64,000 nucleotides of DNA from Synanceia verrucosa. Taxonomy: Eukaryota; Chordata; Actinopteri; Perciformes; Synanceiidae. Made by a program: the position numbers and the translations under genes. The notes beneath the pieces were generated by a model. It was not told the DNA's origin. It ran no database searches and saw nothing but the letters and a program-made list of their open reading frames with translations. Shown here piece after piece: positions 40,792 through 47,336 of the stretch. Positions within the stretch are counted from its first letter, which is position 1. Every line of letters begins with the position of its first letter. The stretch spans positions 16,065,335-16,129,334 of the forward strand of contig CM056562.1 of the NCBI GenBank assembly GCA_029721515.1, read 5' to 3'.

Positions 40792-41106
40792 TCTGCTCTT
40801 ACCGGTGGAGTGGTCCACAGGTCCTCCGCCGTTGTTAGCGAACAGGACAGGGTACAGGTCAGGGTATGCCTTCTCCAGGGCCACACACAGGTCGAGGAAA
40901 TGATCGCTCTCCTTGCTCATCAGCATCTTCAGGAGGTGGTCCACTTTCTCGGCGCTGGACGAACAGTTCTGGTCCAGCTCAAACCTGTCCAGCTGGCTCA
41001 GGGTGCCAGAGACTATCAGCAGCTCTATCACTCGGTCCGCATCGGTTATGGACTCCAGTAAGTTCTGGTGGCACTGGTCGAGCAACTCTTTGTGCTTTGG
41101 CTCCAT
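7330..41106 (-). CDS. dlg5: Discs large homolog 5 (MAGUK scaffold), complete gene
   Basis: Complete coding region in 33 exons (high to low): 40803-41106, 27968-28036, 26940-27114, 26119-26262, 25161-25344, 24153-24412, 23590-23902, 22626-22856, 22099-22283, 21884-22009, 20978-21110, 20708-20835, 20457-20632, 20275-20378, 19063-19155, 17534-18556, 16898-17018, 16660-16804, 16221-16354, 15998-16087, 15322-15490, 12883-13045, 11879-12012, 11495-11650, 11221-11410, 10469-10617, 9612-9782, 8956-9146, 8724-8867, 8407-8534, 8074-8183, 7533-7642, 7330-7433. All junctions are GT/AG and phases join, giving 6,057 nt and 2,018 residues; the human protein has 1,919. Domains: CARD-like (1-90), coiled coil (about 150-690), PDZ1 (709-795), PDZ2 (798-875), linker, PDZ3 (1440-1525), PDZ4 (1597-1690), SH3 (1700-1765), guanylate-kinase-like (1830-2010). 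DLG5 is a cell-junction and polarity scaffold at the plasma membrane and in trafficking. Which teleost duplicate (a or b) this is cannot be told here. Confidence 0.95.
7971..8007. repeat. (CATC)n microsatellite
   Basis: About nine CATC units with one CTAT interruption, in dlg5 intron 31. This tetramer is also the tail of the common tRNA-box repeat, so it may be a remnant of one. Confidence 0.8.
8956..9146 (-). CDS. dlg5: dlg5 exon 28: basic hook between SH3 and GK
   Basis: The exon encodes MDQEFYRRHSVTEMKEDSS and then SAAARRSFFRRKQKHKRSSS. The strongly basic run corresponds to the HOOK region of MAGUKs between SH3 and GK, a binding and regulatory segment in the family. Confidence 0.92.
9612..9782 (-). 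CDS. dlg5: dlg5 exon 27: SH3 domain
   Basis: The exon encodes RALYDRTGEAEGDLSFKKDD, then ILYVDESLPKGSFGTWMAW and QIQRGQIPSKYM. ALYD, the acidic DDIL turn, the central W and the PSKY end are the marks of an SH3 fold of MAGUK type. Confidence 0.94.
10469..11410 (-). CDS. dlg5: dlg5 exons 25-26: PDZ4
   Basis: Exon 25 (11221-11410) encodes VEVGVMLCGGNLRGVFIESL, DSPARGPDGLLPGDLIQE. Exon 26 (10469-10617) encodes MKNKTAEEVYVEMLKPAETV and ends GDGFYIR, which leads into the SH3 domain. This is the fourth PDZ of the DLG5-type layout. Confidence 0.94.
11495..11650 (-). CDS. dlg5: dlg5 exon 24: PDZ3-PDZ4 linker
   Basis: The exon has 156 nt and encodes SRLEPVSTQSTPQGSGAATP and EQDEGTLTPSSKQTT, a Ser/Thr/Pro-rich linker with the EQDEG motif shared with mammals. 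Phases fit exons 23 and 25. Confidence 0.9.
11879..13045 (-). CDS. dlg5: dlg5 exons 22-23: PDZ3
   Basis: Exon 22 (12883-13045) encodes GTEPLGISIVSGENGGIFVS with the PLGI carboxylate loop, then AHQAGLEYGDQLLE. Exon 23 (11879-12012) encodes YNGINLRNATEQQARLII and TITIMAQYNPH, completing the domain. Human has F where this gene has Y at the start of exon 23. Intron 22 (12013-12882) shows no recognised element. Confidence 0.94.
13343..14038. mobile_element. non-autonomous DNA transposon with 20-bp TIRs
   Basis: A 696-bp element in dlg5 intron 21. The left end reads AGTAGCCGGTTTCACACTAT and the right end is its exact reverse complement (14019-14038), after which the arms diverge but stay G/C-rich with GGCC motifs. 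There is no coding capacity. Target duplications were not clear, so the superfamily is open. Confidence 0.75.
15322..17018 (-). CDS. dlg5: dlg5 exons 17-21: linker between PDZ2 and PDZ3
   Basis: Exons 16898-17018, 16660-16804, 16221-16354, 15998-16087 and 15322-15490. Conserved islands are VMRNPVYTVRSHRV, HQGRLSLDLS, GTNSLPSSARLG, ERIKIPSTPRYPRS, GSLSHSECSS and VGERRKDR. Exon 18 was placed by joining the single base left by exon 17; the other frame meets a stop. A (TG)n run lies in the short intron 19 (16178-16200). Confidence 0.9.
16178..16200. repeat. (TG)n microsatellite in dlg5 intron 19
   Basis: A short (TG)n/(CG) run, CA-rich in the sense of dlg5, inside a 133-bp intron. Confidence 0.8.
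17534..18556 (-). CDS. dlg5: dlg5 exon 16: long disordered linker
   Basis: A single 1,023-nt exon of 341 codons is rich in S, P, T and K. Landmarks shared with mammals are SGQNIFDSL, HNSSTQTDIF, SGGTWPKMM, PKQRKSIFDPDTFKRP, HSPQPSK, RSDSFKFKH, KSCDEDI and KRPRPKSAP. No fold is expected. Short conserved islands in a variable background suggest phosphorylation or docking sites (inference). Confidence 0.93.
19063..20378 (-). CDS. dlg5: dlg5 exons 14-15: PDZ2
   Basis: Exon 14 (20275-20378) encodes DSGIGLESGVFVTALVQGS and GDRLIA. Exon 15 (19063-19155) encodes INGIALDNKSVTECEALLRS to SLSLMK and completes the domain. Intron 14 (19156-20274) has a (TG)n run at 19243-19264 and nothing else I recognise. 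Confidence 0.93.
19243..19264. repeat. (TG)n microsatellite in dlg5 intron 14
   Basis: An eleven-unit TG run on plus, located about 90 bp upstream of the exon 15 acceptor in dlg5 sense. Confidence 0.8.
20457..20835 (-). CDS. dlg5: dlg5 exons 12-13: PDZ1
   Basis: Exons 12 (20708-20835) and 13 (20457-20632) encode PDZ1. The sequence GDCGIFVTRVDKGSIADGRL and VNDWLLKINDMDLTNKDR give the beta-B, alpha-A and beta-D elements. The usual GLGF carboxylate loop is modified (LKALGFDIAEG), as in other DLG5 proteins. Exon 13 also starts PDZ2 (VTPVHINLVGHK). Confidence 0.93.
20978..22283 (-). CDS. dlg5: dlg5 exons 9-11: end of coiled coil
   Basis: Exon 9 (22099-22283) has KCRRDWAFQERDKIVAERES. Exon 10 (21884-22009) has TLCDNLRRERDRAVSDLADA. 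Exon 11 (20978-21110) has the conserved LMAHSSHDSAIDTDSLEWE and ends in KDR just before PDZ1. The SSHDSAIDTDS stretch is a recognised signature of DLG5. Confidence 0.93.
22626..22856 (-). CDS. dlg5: dlg5 exon 8: 77-codon coiled-coil cassette
   Basis: The exon is exactly 231 nt and phase 0 at both ends, so skipping it keeps the frame. It encodes ELNSSLVDRDRAICERNEL through QLLREYYQARQ, a charged helix of coiled-coil type. I do not recall this block at this place in the human reference protein, which could account for much of the length difference, so it may be alternatively spliced or lost in mammals. Confidence 0.88.
23233..23313 (+). mobile_element. LINE 3' tail in dlg5 intron 7
   Basis: The segment has the form CTGCTGTAAC ... 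TTTCCCCCAATGGGGGATCA followed by an A-rich run and TTCTGTTCTATTC. This is the usual 3' end of teleost CR1/L2-type LINEs, cut short at the 5' side. Confidence 0.6.
23590..24412 (-). CDS. dlg5: dlg5 exons 6-7: coiled coil
   Basis: Exon 6 (24153-24412) encodes GSSEVLNKLYDTAVDKLEGV and following heptads. Exon 7 (23590-23902) encodes FDSVQQELNKSSAQNKELQ through EELEALKQ. Both align residue by residue with remembered mammalian DLG5. This rod mediates self-association and partner binding in the family. Confidence 0.93.
25161..26262 (-). CDS. dlg5: dlg5 exons 4-5: coiled coil
   Basis: Exon 4 (26119-26262) encodes DYERLKSQCMRAMADLQSLQ and onward to FYH. Exon 5 (25161-25344) continues MLHSRVLGEQTQLKEEMETL and ends in a QQQQ run. 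Both are heptad-type helices rich in L, E, K and R. Phase 2 enters exon 5 and phase 0 leaves it. Confidence 0.92.
26940..28036 (-). CDS. dlg5: dlg5 exons 2-3
   Basis: Exon 2 (27968-28036) encodes GSTYSVLSTMPSDSESSSS, a serine-rich linker strongly conserved with mammals. Exon 3 (26940-27114) gives a short proline-rich stretch and then LRQVTRERDELRKRLALA, the start of the coiled coil. Intron 2 (27115-27967) between them shows no recognisable element. Confidence 0.92.
28862..29050. mobile_element. repeat remnants: (CATC)n and hAT-type MITE end
   Basis: A (ATCC)n run near 28869-28887 is followed at about 28938 by TAGGGCTAGAACTAATAATT and TTCATTTGCTGATTATTCAC. The second part resembles the ends of a common teleost hAT MITE that starts TAGGGCTGCAACTAACGATT. 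No second TIR was found. Confidence 0.45.
32021..32080 (-). mobile_element. LINE 3' end fragment (reverse)
   Basis: The plus strand reads ATTCAACTTTATTGTCATTG then CAAATGCCACAAGTACACTG, the reverse complement of a common teleost LINE 3' end. It is short and its boundaries are uncertain. Confidence 0.45.
32330..32660 (+). pseudogene. hAT transposase 5' fragment with BED-finger-like start
   Basis: The frame from ATG at 32441 to 32614 reads MAEASLPLKAPTSLKADVW, IYFGFNKLEENDELDKKQVI and CKIYNE. This matches the start of ZBED/hAT transposases, which typically read PTSLKADVWxxFGF, then LDKxxAICKxC. The second zinc-ligand Cys is replaced by Tyr and the frame ends before the His pair, so the finger is broken. 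Flanking GATCGAT and GAATCGA motifs, with CAGCCAGCTCTAATA on the right, look like hAT terminal sequence. It lies in dlg5 intron 1 in antisense to dlg5. Confidence 0.6.
32761..32784. repeat. (AT)12 microsatellite
   Basis: A pure AT dinucleotide run inside dlg5 intron 1. Confidence 0.9.
35249..35687 (+). mobile_element. probable non-autonomous element carrying a helicase-like frame
   Basis: The left side reads GCCTGACAGG and the right side ends CTTGTCAGGC, which makes a near-perfect 10-bp inverted repeat around a 439-bp unit. Both sides are flanked by GC(T)AGCG-type sequence. The inside has the helicase-like frame described next. The boundaries and superfamily are tentative. Confidence 0.4.
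35389..35604 (+). pseudogene. RecQ-like helicase N-terminal fragment in a mobile element
   Basis: The 71-aa frame reads MAVANQQWSVESALSLILEE, then FSLKVEQKEALKSSVLKKDV, FAVLTTGYSKSLTYQLAPLA. It resembles the Q motif and Walker A region of RecQ-family helicases, where the loop normally reads LPTGFGKSLIYQ. Here the second Gly before KS is changed to Ser (GYSKS), so ATP binding would be doubtful. The frame stops right after motif I. Similar short helicase starts are scattered in fish genomes in repeats (recollection). I treat it as repeat-borne and non-functional. Confidence 0.5.
36001..36050. repeat. (GA)n tract
   Basis: A purine-only run immediately 5' of the L1 fragment; it may be target-site or insertion-associated. 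Confidence 0.85.
36051..36672 (+). mobile_element. L1-type LINE, 5'-truncated 3' end
   Basis: The frame to the stop at 36537 encodes the C-terminal tail of an L1 ORF2 protein: WREFAWKNLGRFFITP, CWRECGALSSDHSHVFWEC (the C-x3-C-x6-8-H-x4-C knuckle), LFWKMVHKTLQEVL, and a final WLKWTSFRARISDKDYRKNF. After the stop come about 135 bp of A/T-rich 3' UTR and an A-rich end. The copy is in dlg5 intron 1, antisense to dlg5. No reverse transcriptase core is present, so it is dead. Confidence 0.8.
39209..40472 (-). mobile_element. Tc1/mariner element with both TIRs and TA target sites
   Basis: The left TIR (39211-39236) begins CAGAGGTTGGACAATGAAAC and the right TIR (40445-40470) is its reverse complement with two mismatches in 26. 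TA flanks both ends (39209-39210 and 40471-40472). The element is 1,260 bp and carries a single transposase-derived frame on the minus strand. It is inserted in dlg5 intron 1, about 330 bp from exon 1. Confidence 0.92.
39254..40285 (-). pseudogene. Tc1/mariner transposase pseudogene (DD36E spacing)
   Basis: One continuous frame of 344 codons starts MGDISEFKRGQIVGARLADA (helix-turn-helix) and ends KGGPTPY. It is free of frameshifts but broken by three TGA stops, at 40142-40144, 39437-39439 and 39419-39421. The catalytic residues remain visible: D in LFSDESTF, D in RDDNGP and E in SPDLNIIE. I count 36 residues between the second D and the E, not the 34 of classical Tc1. The HTH linker keeps the basic GRKRKWSE patch. 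The stops make it inactive; the lack of indels suggests moderate age. Confidence 0.88.
40742..40790. repeat. (TG)24 microsatellite next to dlg5 exon 1
   Basis: A pure run starting 12 bases after the exon 1 donor in dlg5 sense, where the RNA would be (CA)n. Confidence 0.95.
40803..41106 (-). CDS. dlg5: dlg5 exon 1: CARD-like N-terminal region
   Basis: The exon begins MEPKHKELLDQC and runs 101 codons plus one base to an ACCG/GTAAGAG donor. The helical, leucine-rich block with KVDHLLKMLMSKESDHFLDL matches the CARD-like start of DLG5, which is absent from DLG1-4. The ATG has no closer upstream in-frame start. The protein frame continues past the donor into a (CA)n run that is intronic. Confidence 0.93.
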
Positions 41107-41600
41107 GGCTGTCCGCTGTAGTTCCGTGTAGCTTCCTCCAGCTAACCCCAGACGGCCAAGTGGATGTAATATCCTTACCGATAAAAAGTACCGAGCGACT
41201 GTTCAACTCAACTCCGGAGCCACCACGGCATTAGGTCGCACGGGATACCAATTTTTATAGCATATTGAAAAAGGCACAAGAAGCCATGTTTGTTGCCCAG
41301 GGCTGTTGACTGCACTAAACAGCGATACATTTTCCCATCGTACGCCGTCGTGTGGCAGTTTAGGGCGTTTTTCGCTTCCTCTCGGGGTACGCTTGAGCCG
41401 AGCACATCCTCCTCCTCTTGTGGATCATTTAAGGCGCCCTTAGACGACTCGACCGCTGGGAAAAGTCACGTTAACTCCGCCGACGGTCCCCCAGTTACAC
41501 TGTATCCTCCGCCATGTCTGAGCAACTCAGCAGCTGCTGCCCGCTGTCAATCAACGGGCCGTTCAATGACCATATAAGGTAATACGGGGCGGGGTTTCCA
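41107..41600 (-). promoter_or_regulatory. dlg5: dlg5 5' UTR and CpG-rich promoter
   Basis: The sequence upstream of the dlg5 start is CpG-rich, without a TATA box that I could identify. The plus-strand frame at 41290-41577 has no homology I recognise and is probably a by-product of the GC content. Confidence 0.5.
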
Positions 41601-43554
41601 TAGAAACACACCTATTTCATCAATGGGCGTAGACACATCACATCAGGCCGTAGTATACGTCGAAAATCCCAGGCGGTAAAAAAATGAGAATGAATTGAAT
41701 TTGCATGAAATAGAGTTGACCTTTCAACAATTTACAAAATCCCCCCCCAAAAAAACTGTTCTCTGTAGTGGTGAAATGCAACTTATTTAGGGACATAGTG
41801 TGTGTTCTATATACTGCATTTATTTCACAGCCAGCTTACTTACACATGCCTTACACATTTTATTTCACATGCAACAAGTAACATGTGAATAAATGTGATG
41901 ATTAGACTACCTGGAAATTAAACTACCTGGAAGTGCGTGAAATAATAGATTAGAATAGATCTTTATTGTTAAACAATGAAAGGCATTTTAGCAGCTCTTT
42001 GCTTTTGTTGTAATGAAACATACATGAAATAAACATTATGACAAATAAACAAAAACATAGAATGGATAGGATGGAATAAGTAAAACTATTGGGTGTTTTA
42101 TGGTAATATGGTGTTGTAATGACATATGTGATGTAATATAATACAGTATATAAATTACAGCAGTACGTTGCTTTTATGTTACAGATTAATGCAATAGTAT
42201 TGATTATCTAATAATACATAATAGTATAACACTCACAGGAGCATTTTGTCTGCATTAACAGTTTGTTCACTTTATTCTTTATTTACATTTTCATCCAGGA
42301 TTTTTACTTGTAATGGAGTATTTATGTATTTCAGTTTTCTTTTTTTCATTAAGAGTGTTAGAATATTTCTTCCATCTGTTGATTTTTGTGTAAATTCATG
42401 AAATCATGAAAATAAATTATAATTACTTGATGAACCGAGTTGATCTTTTCCTCATAATCTTTTGATTCACACGTAGGTTACACACATAGACTGACTGTTT
42501 TAATTATTTTATTTAGGAAACATGTTAATGCAGTGATATGACACATTAGTAATTTATTCAGTCCTTGAATGATACTCTTGATGTAGCCACAGACTTCATT
42601 TCTGTATCCATAGATGCATTGTAACTAATTTCAGTCTGCACTGTATCTGTGTGTTGGATTAGATAGAAGAAGGCAGCAAGCATATGAGCAATATGTGAGG
42701 GTGACAAATGAAATGTGTGTTTGAGGAGGATTTGTGAAATACAATATGATGATGATGGATGCACTCCGCTTCCAGTCACACGGCTGAATAAAGATTGTTG
42801 GCACAGAGGCAGGCGTCTGCAGGCATACCTCTCAAACCGTGACCTTTATTCATGCACTGAATCGCATCGCGACATCTATAAACCTTTCTCTCCTTCTCTG
42901 CCATGCTGGCTCCATAGCCCGTGCAAACCATGTGCTCTCCCTATAGATGAAAAATTGATACAATTCATTCATATCAAAGGCAAGCATGTCCCCTCTGCTG
43001 ACAAAGATTGGGCATCTGTGTTTGTAGCCTACTTGTGAGGACACGCATTAGAACAGAGAAGAAAGCCTGATGCTTTTTATCTTGGGGGTTGTGAATGAGT
43101 TTATTATTTAGACAACAGTGGTGGTGGTGTTTCCAGCTGTCTGATAATTCACTGAAATACTGTTAAGCAGGTTTGTTTATCAGACAGACTGGATCAGGTT
43201 GGATAACAGCTTTATCTTTTAGTGAATTTGATTTTATTTATCTTTTATTCAGCAGGCATAGCCGTCATTTAGCATGCTGGAATTGTCTCAAACAGGAAAT
43301 CTTACAGATCGTTTTTGACTCCATAGAGATCTCACTGACAGGGAGCTGTCTGTGTTTACTATCCACACACTTTAGACACACTTTGGTTTACTGCATCTAA
43401 ATAATCGTCAACAACGGTGCACTTACTTTATCTCCACGTGTGAGGAGAATATTTATATATTTGTTACGGTCATACATAATCATGCATCATACTGTTTTTA
43501 TATTCAAATGTCTTAATTGGGTTTTCAAACATTACCAGTATACAACAACTGATA
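41601..43554. other. intergenic, no gene seen
   Basis: A/T-rich DNA upstream of dlg5. A LINE-tail-like piece in reverse (TAGATTAGAATAGATCTTTA, about 41944-42010) is the only recognisable part. No protein-like frame was found. Confidence 0.5.
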
Positions 43555-43925
43555 TACACTCACCGGCCACTTTATTAGGTATACCTTGCAAGTAAAAGAT
43601 TGGACCCTCTTTTGCCCTCAGAACTGCCTTAATTATTTGTGGCATACTTTTAACAAGGTGTTGAAAACATTCCTCACCGATTTTGTTCCATGTTGACATG
43701 ACAGCATCACATAGTTACTGCAGATTTGTCAGATAATCTCTCATTCAACCACATCCCAAAGGTTCTATTGGATTGAGTTCTGGTGACTGTGGAGTCCAGT
43801 GAACTAATTGTCATGTTCAAGAAACCAGTTTGAGATGATCTGAGCTTTGTGACATGGAGCATTATCCTGCAGGAAGAAGCCATCAGAAGATGGTCCACCA
43901 TGTCCATCAGCTTTTCCAATCTTCT
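43555..43925 (-). mobile_element. Tc1-like transposon relic, 3' end, reverse orientation
   Basis: It starts at a TA followed by CACTCACCGGCCACTTTATT, a familiar teleost Tc1 terminus. Read on the minus strand it gives broken pieces of a transposase C-terminus, with CHKAQIIS-like and LNPIEHLWD-like positions visible only across stops and shifts. It is a degenerate, non-coding fossil. Confidence 0.65.
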
Positions 43926-43929
43926 GCTG

Positions 43930-44291
43930 TCCAGGAAGTGAGTCCATACCATCGTAAGGATTTAAGTGAGTTTGACAACAAGAACCAAACAGTGATGTCT
44001 AGAGGACTGGGTCATAGCATCTCCAGTCGGATGTTCCTGGTCTGTAGTGGTCAGGATCTATCAAAAGTGGTCCAAGGAAGGACCAGTGGTGAACCAGAGA
44101 CAGGGTCATGAGAGGACAATGATCACTGATGCGGGTGGGGAGTAAAAACTGGTCCTGGTGGTCTGATCCAACAGACCAGAGAAGTTAATGCAGGTTCTGA
44201 TAGAAAGGAGTCAGGATACACAGAGCAGAGCAGTTTGTCATGTTTGGGGCTGTTTTGGCAGAAAAAGGGGAAGTCATGCCTGATCGGCGTA
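43930..44291 (+). mobile_element. second Tc1-like relic, internal-deletion derivative, forward orientation
   Basis: The plus strand has transposase N-terminal remnants (GLGHSIS, WSKEGP-like, then GHERTMITDAGGE-like positions). It then jumps to the extreme 3' end of the element, reading GGGCTGTTTTGGCAGAAAAA and closing ATGCCTGATCGGCGTA at a TA. The middle of the transposase is missing. It abuts the reverse relic at 43555-43925. Confidence 0.6.
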
Positions 44292-44334
44292 TGTCTGAGC
44301 TTTAACTTAAAATGAACCCTTACCAGCTACTGTT

Positions 44335-44475
44335 ATGGATAAGAGGGAGCTAGATTTCCAGTCGTATAAAGAGAGACTCACTTTATATGAAAAGTGGGAA
44401 ACAGGAAAGCAACTGAGTGAGCTTCGGCTCCAGAGAGATTCAGATTTCGATGAGCACGCCAAAAACCACCACTAA
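44335..44475 (+). CDS. orphan 46-codon open frame between two repeats
   Basis: ATG to TAA frame beginning MDKRELDFQSYKERLTLYEK, WETGKQLSELRLQRDSDFDE and ending HAKNHH. It is charged, helical and protein-like in composition. I do not recognise it. It lies 44 bp after a Tc1 relic and 105 bp before a dispersed repeat, so it could be the remnant of a larger mobile-element protein. No splice sites or promoter are evident. Confidence 0.25.
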   Translation: MDKRELDFQSYKERLTLYEKWETGKQLSELRLQRDSDFDEHAKNHH

Positions 44476-44579
44476 CTGACTCTCGGCCTACTTGCTCCAA
44501 AGACCTTATCTCTCACATTTGGGCAGACTCAAAATGAATGAATAAGGGTTACTGGGTCTTTTTTTAACTGCATTAGACT

Positions 44580-44895
44580 ACGTCTGATGTGCAGTGGTTA
44601 GCGCTGTTGCTTCACAGCAAGAAGGTACCGGCTTCGATTCCCGTCCCGTCCTGTGTCTGCGTGGGTTCTCTCCGGGTACTCCGTCTTCCTCCCACCATCC
44701 AAAAACATGCTAATGGCTAATTTAAATTGCCCGTAGATGTGAATGTGAGCGTGAGTGGTTGTCTGTCTCTGTGTCCTGTGATGAATTGGTGACTTATCCA
44801 GGGTGTACCCTCCCTTTCACCCTAAGACAGCTGGGATAGGCTCCAACCCCCGTGACCCTATGTGAGGATAAGAGTTAGAAAATTGATGGATGGAT
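44580..44895 (+). repeat. teleost tRNA-box dispersed repeat, near full length
   Basis: The copy runs from GTGCAGTGGTTAGCGCTGTT through GGTACCGGCTTCGATTCCCG (B-box-like), TCTGCGTGGGTTCTCTCCGG, CCTCCCACCATCCAAAAACA and CAGCTGGGATAGGCTCCAAC to the terminal GATGGATGGATAG. This is the canonical layout of one of the most abundant fish repeats. Confidence 0.85.
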
Positions 44896-46098
44896 AGACT
44901 ATGTCTGCTTTGAAGACATATATAAATAAAGCCACTACTCCCCAACAATACCTTAGAACCTTGAGGCACTGTGAGCAGATTCCCAAATAATTAGATCAGA
45001 TAGACATTGAATTAAGCAATTTTTAATTAACAGTAAATTACACAGCCTTCAGCTGCATGCCTGCAACAGATGGGAGGTTTCTGATCATAATGATATCAAA
45101 ACTACAATGTTGGCAGAGACATGCTGAAACACTGAAATTACCTTATAAAACTCATATAATGATGGTGAAATTAGCTTTCAAAACCCATCTAATCTTCTTT
45201 AAAATTGATGTTGTTGTAATCTCAACATTCATCTAAAGACCTCAAGGCTTTTCTGACATTTCTGGTCAGTTTGAACATGATGTGATTAAAAATGATCCTA
45301 CCAGCATGGCTGTTACCCCTAGGGTCCCTCTGATGGCACTGCATGCGTGTTAGACTTGTTTAATGTGGCTGAGGCAGCTTTATGGATGCCATCAATCGCA
45401 CACTCCTCCTTCCTCACTGAGTTATTGATCGTAGTGCAGTTAACTCACACACACACTACGTAGCCAGCCAACCGCAGAGCCACATATCTACAGTCAAAAG
45501 TGTTCAACAGCATTGTAAGTGAGGCCAACAGGAAGTAATAAGGCATGAAGAGCTCCATGTGCAGCCACACACACAAAGAAAATGATGTATTGATTCGTGA
45601 AGTTCAGAGTTAAAGGCAGTGTATTTAAGAGTCAGCAGACTTTCATTGCAGTCAGTGTTGGAGAATAAAGACACTTATTTATTATGTGTCCTGTACATGT
45701 TTAAACTGACTGTGGTTATTGATTTGATTCCATCATATAATGATCCATATTCTTCACACCTGAGGATCTAAAGGAGCACTGCTTGTTGTAGTTTCCACTT
45801 TGGGTGTCGCTGAGTGAGGTTACGTTAAGGTTTCACTGCCCTCTTCTGGTAAATTCAGTCTACTACCAACTAAGTGCCAACAGGAGAAGTTCATGACGCT
45901 TAGGATATTAAAAAGATAATATGCCATCTTGTGAAATCTGTATTGCATCTAGAGATTAATTTTCTTGCAATAAACACTGATTTAAATTTTAGAGTAACAC
46001 ATGTGCATAAACAAGACCTGTTTATAATACTGTCTGATTAAAAAAACAAAAAAAGTCACATGATGAACCGCAGCTACTTCCAGCATGTGTTCTAAATA
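44896..46098. other. intergenic, downstream of anxa11
   Basis: A/T-rich sequence with no recognised gene, RNA or mobile element. Confidence 0.5.
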
Positions 46099-46712
46099 TT
46101 TATTTTCCGAGACTAATGAAGATAAAATCAAACGACTTATGAAATGTGGCACTTAACTTTCACATGCTAACACATGTGCTACTACATGGCAGGTACATGA
46201 TACACAAATTAAAGCATCTTCTGCAAATACAGCACAACTATGATGAACAAAAAAGGGTAGACAAAATATAGAGATTATACACTCTCAAACATTGACAAAC
46301 AACTTTGGTACTTAGCTGCTATTGTATTCTGTCTGTTCTTTATTCAGCATCGTTGAACATTAGCTGATAAACCTGTCAGATACCATTAGATATCTGATCA
46401 CATTAGTAAAATTTATATAAAATATTTTAAAAATATATAGCTCTAAACAAATTAGATGTAATCTCTTTCAAATGCATTGTATGGCCATGTATACTCACCT
46501 CAAACAAAATATAAAACCTTTCTGTGCATACTGTATACAGAGAAGATATGTAGCAACATATACAAGGTTCTTAAAACAAAGTAAACATTGCATTGAGAAT
46601 ATTGGCATGGCATGCAGGTTGTGGTTTGTGTATAGTGCACAAAGATAAGGCAGAAAACTGATGATTATAGAACATTTCTATAATGTAGAACAGTGCAGCC
46701 ACTGTTTCCTGT
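46099..46712 (-). other. anxa11: anxa11 3' UTR with candidate poly(A) signals
   Basis: AATAAA on the minus strand occurs at 46339-46344 and 46099-46104. Either could end the transcript, giving a UTR of about 370 or 610 bases. The sequence is A/T-rich. Confidence 0.5.
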
Positions 46713-47336
46713 TCAGTCGCTGCCCCCACAGAGCTTCAGTAGGAGTTTCTTGTAGTCTCCTGATGTGTCTCCCTGTCAGCATTACAAATATGTCAGTGTA
46801 TTATTTAGACCTTTGTCTCACACAATTATGTGAATCACAATCTGAATTATTGCTAATTATTGCTTTCACATCCAAGGGATTGGCTGTTGTATTAGCATGA
46901 CATTAAGATAGTGAAAGAAATGAAAATTAAAGTATTGTGAAAATAAAGACATAAAAATACAATAAAATATGAACAAATACTATTAAAAAGATGAGAAACA
47001 TAACAGAAGAGAGAATATAATAAAAAACTAAAAATATTATAAAGGCATGTGCAATAAATATAATTATGTAATAGAATATAAAAACTTCAAAACAAAAAAA
47101 TAGAAAAATATGTTCTATGTACCCAAATTAATAAGGAAAAGCTCTGCCATTTGTTGTATTTGTGTTTAAAAAATATGCCTTCAAAAGCAACAACATATGA
47201 TGAAGATACTTACAGAGATATGCGTGTACAGCGACTTGCCGTAGTTTTTGACATACTCCTGACGGATATCCAGCATGTCAACCTCAGAACGGGAGACCAT
47301 GATTCGGATCAGAGTTGTGTCTTTGGTCCCAGCTCC
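46713..47336 (-). CDS. anxa11: anxa11 exons 14-15: annexin repeat 4 and stop
   Basis: Exon 14 (47214-47336) encodes GAGTKDTTLIRIMVSRSEVD and EYVKNYGKSLYTHIS. Exon 15 (46713-46772) encodes GDTSGDYKKLLLKLCGGSD and TGA. Intron 14 (46773-47213) is A/T-rich with nothing recognised. Confidence 0.94.

Larger units (their letters stand above)
28037..40802 (-). other. dlg5: dlg5 intron 1 (12.8 kb)
   Basis: This is the largest intron and the main site of mobile-element debris: a hAT MITE piece, a BED-finger hAT fragment, a helicase-like element, an L1 3' end and a Tc1/mariner element, all listed separately. Other parts (about 29.1-31.9 kb, 33-35.2 kb, 36.8-39.2 kb) hold no gene or element I recognise beyond simple repeats such as (CA)n at 36758-36799 and (GTAA)n at 38425-38449. 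Confidence 0.6.

Noticed and set aside
40866..41234. Plus-strand 122-codon frame over dlg5 exon 1
   Set aside because: It is an antisense shadow of the coding exon and its CpG-rich leader.
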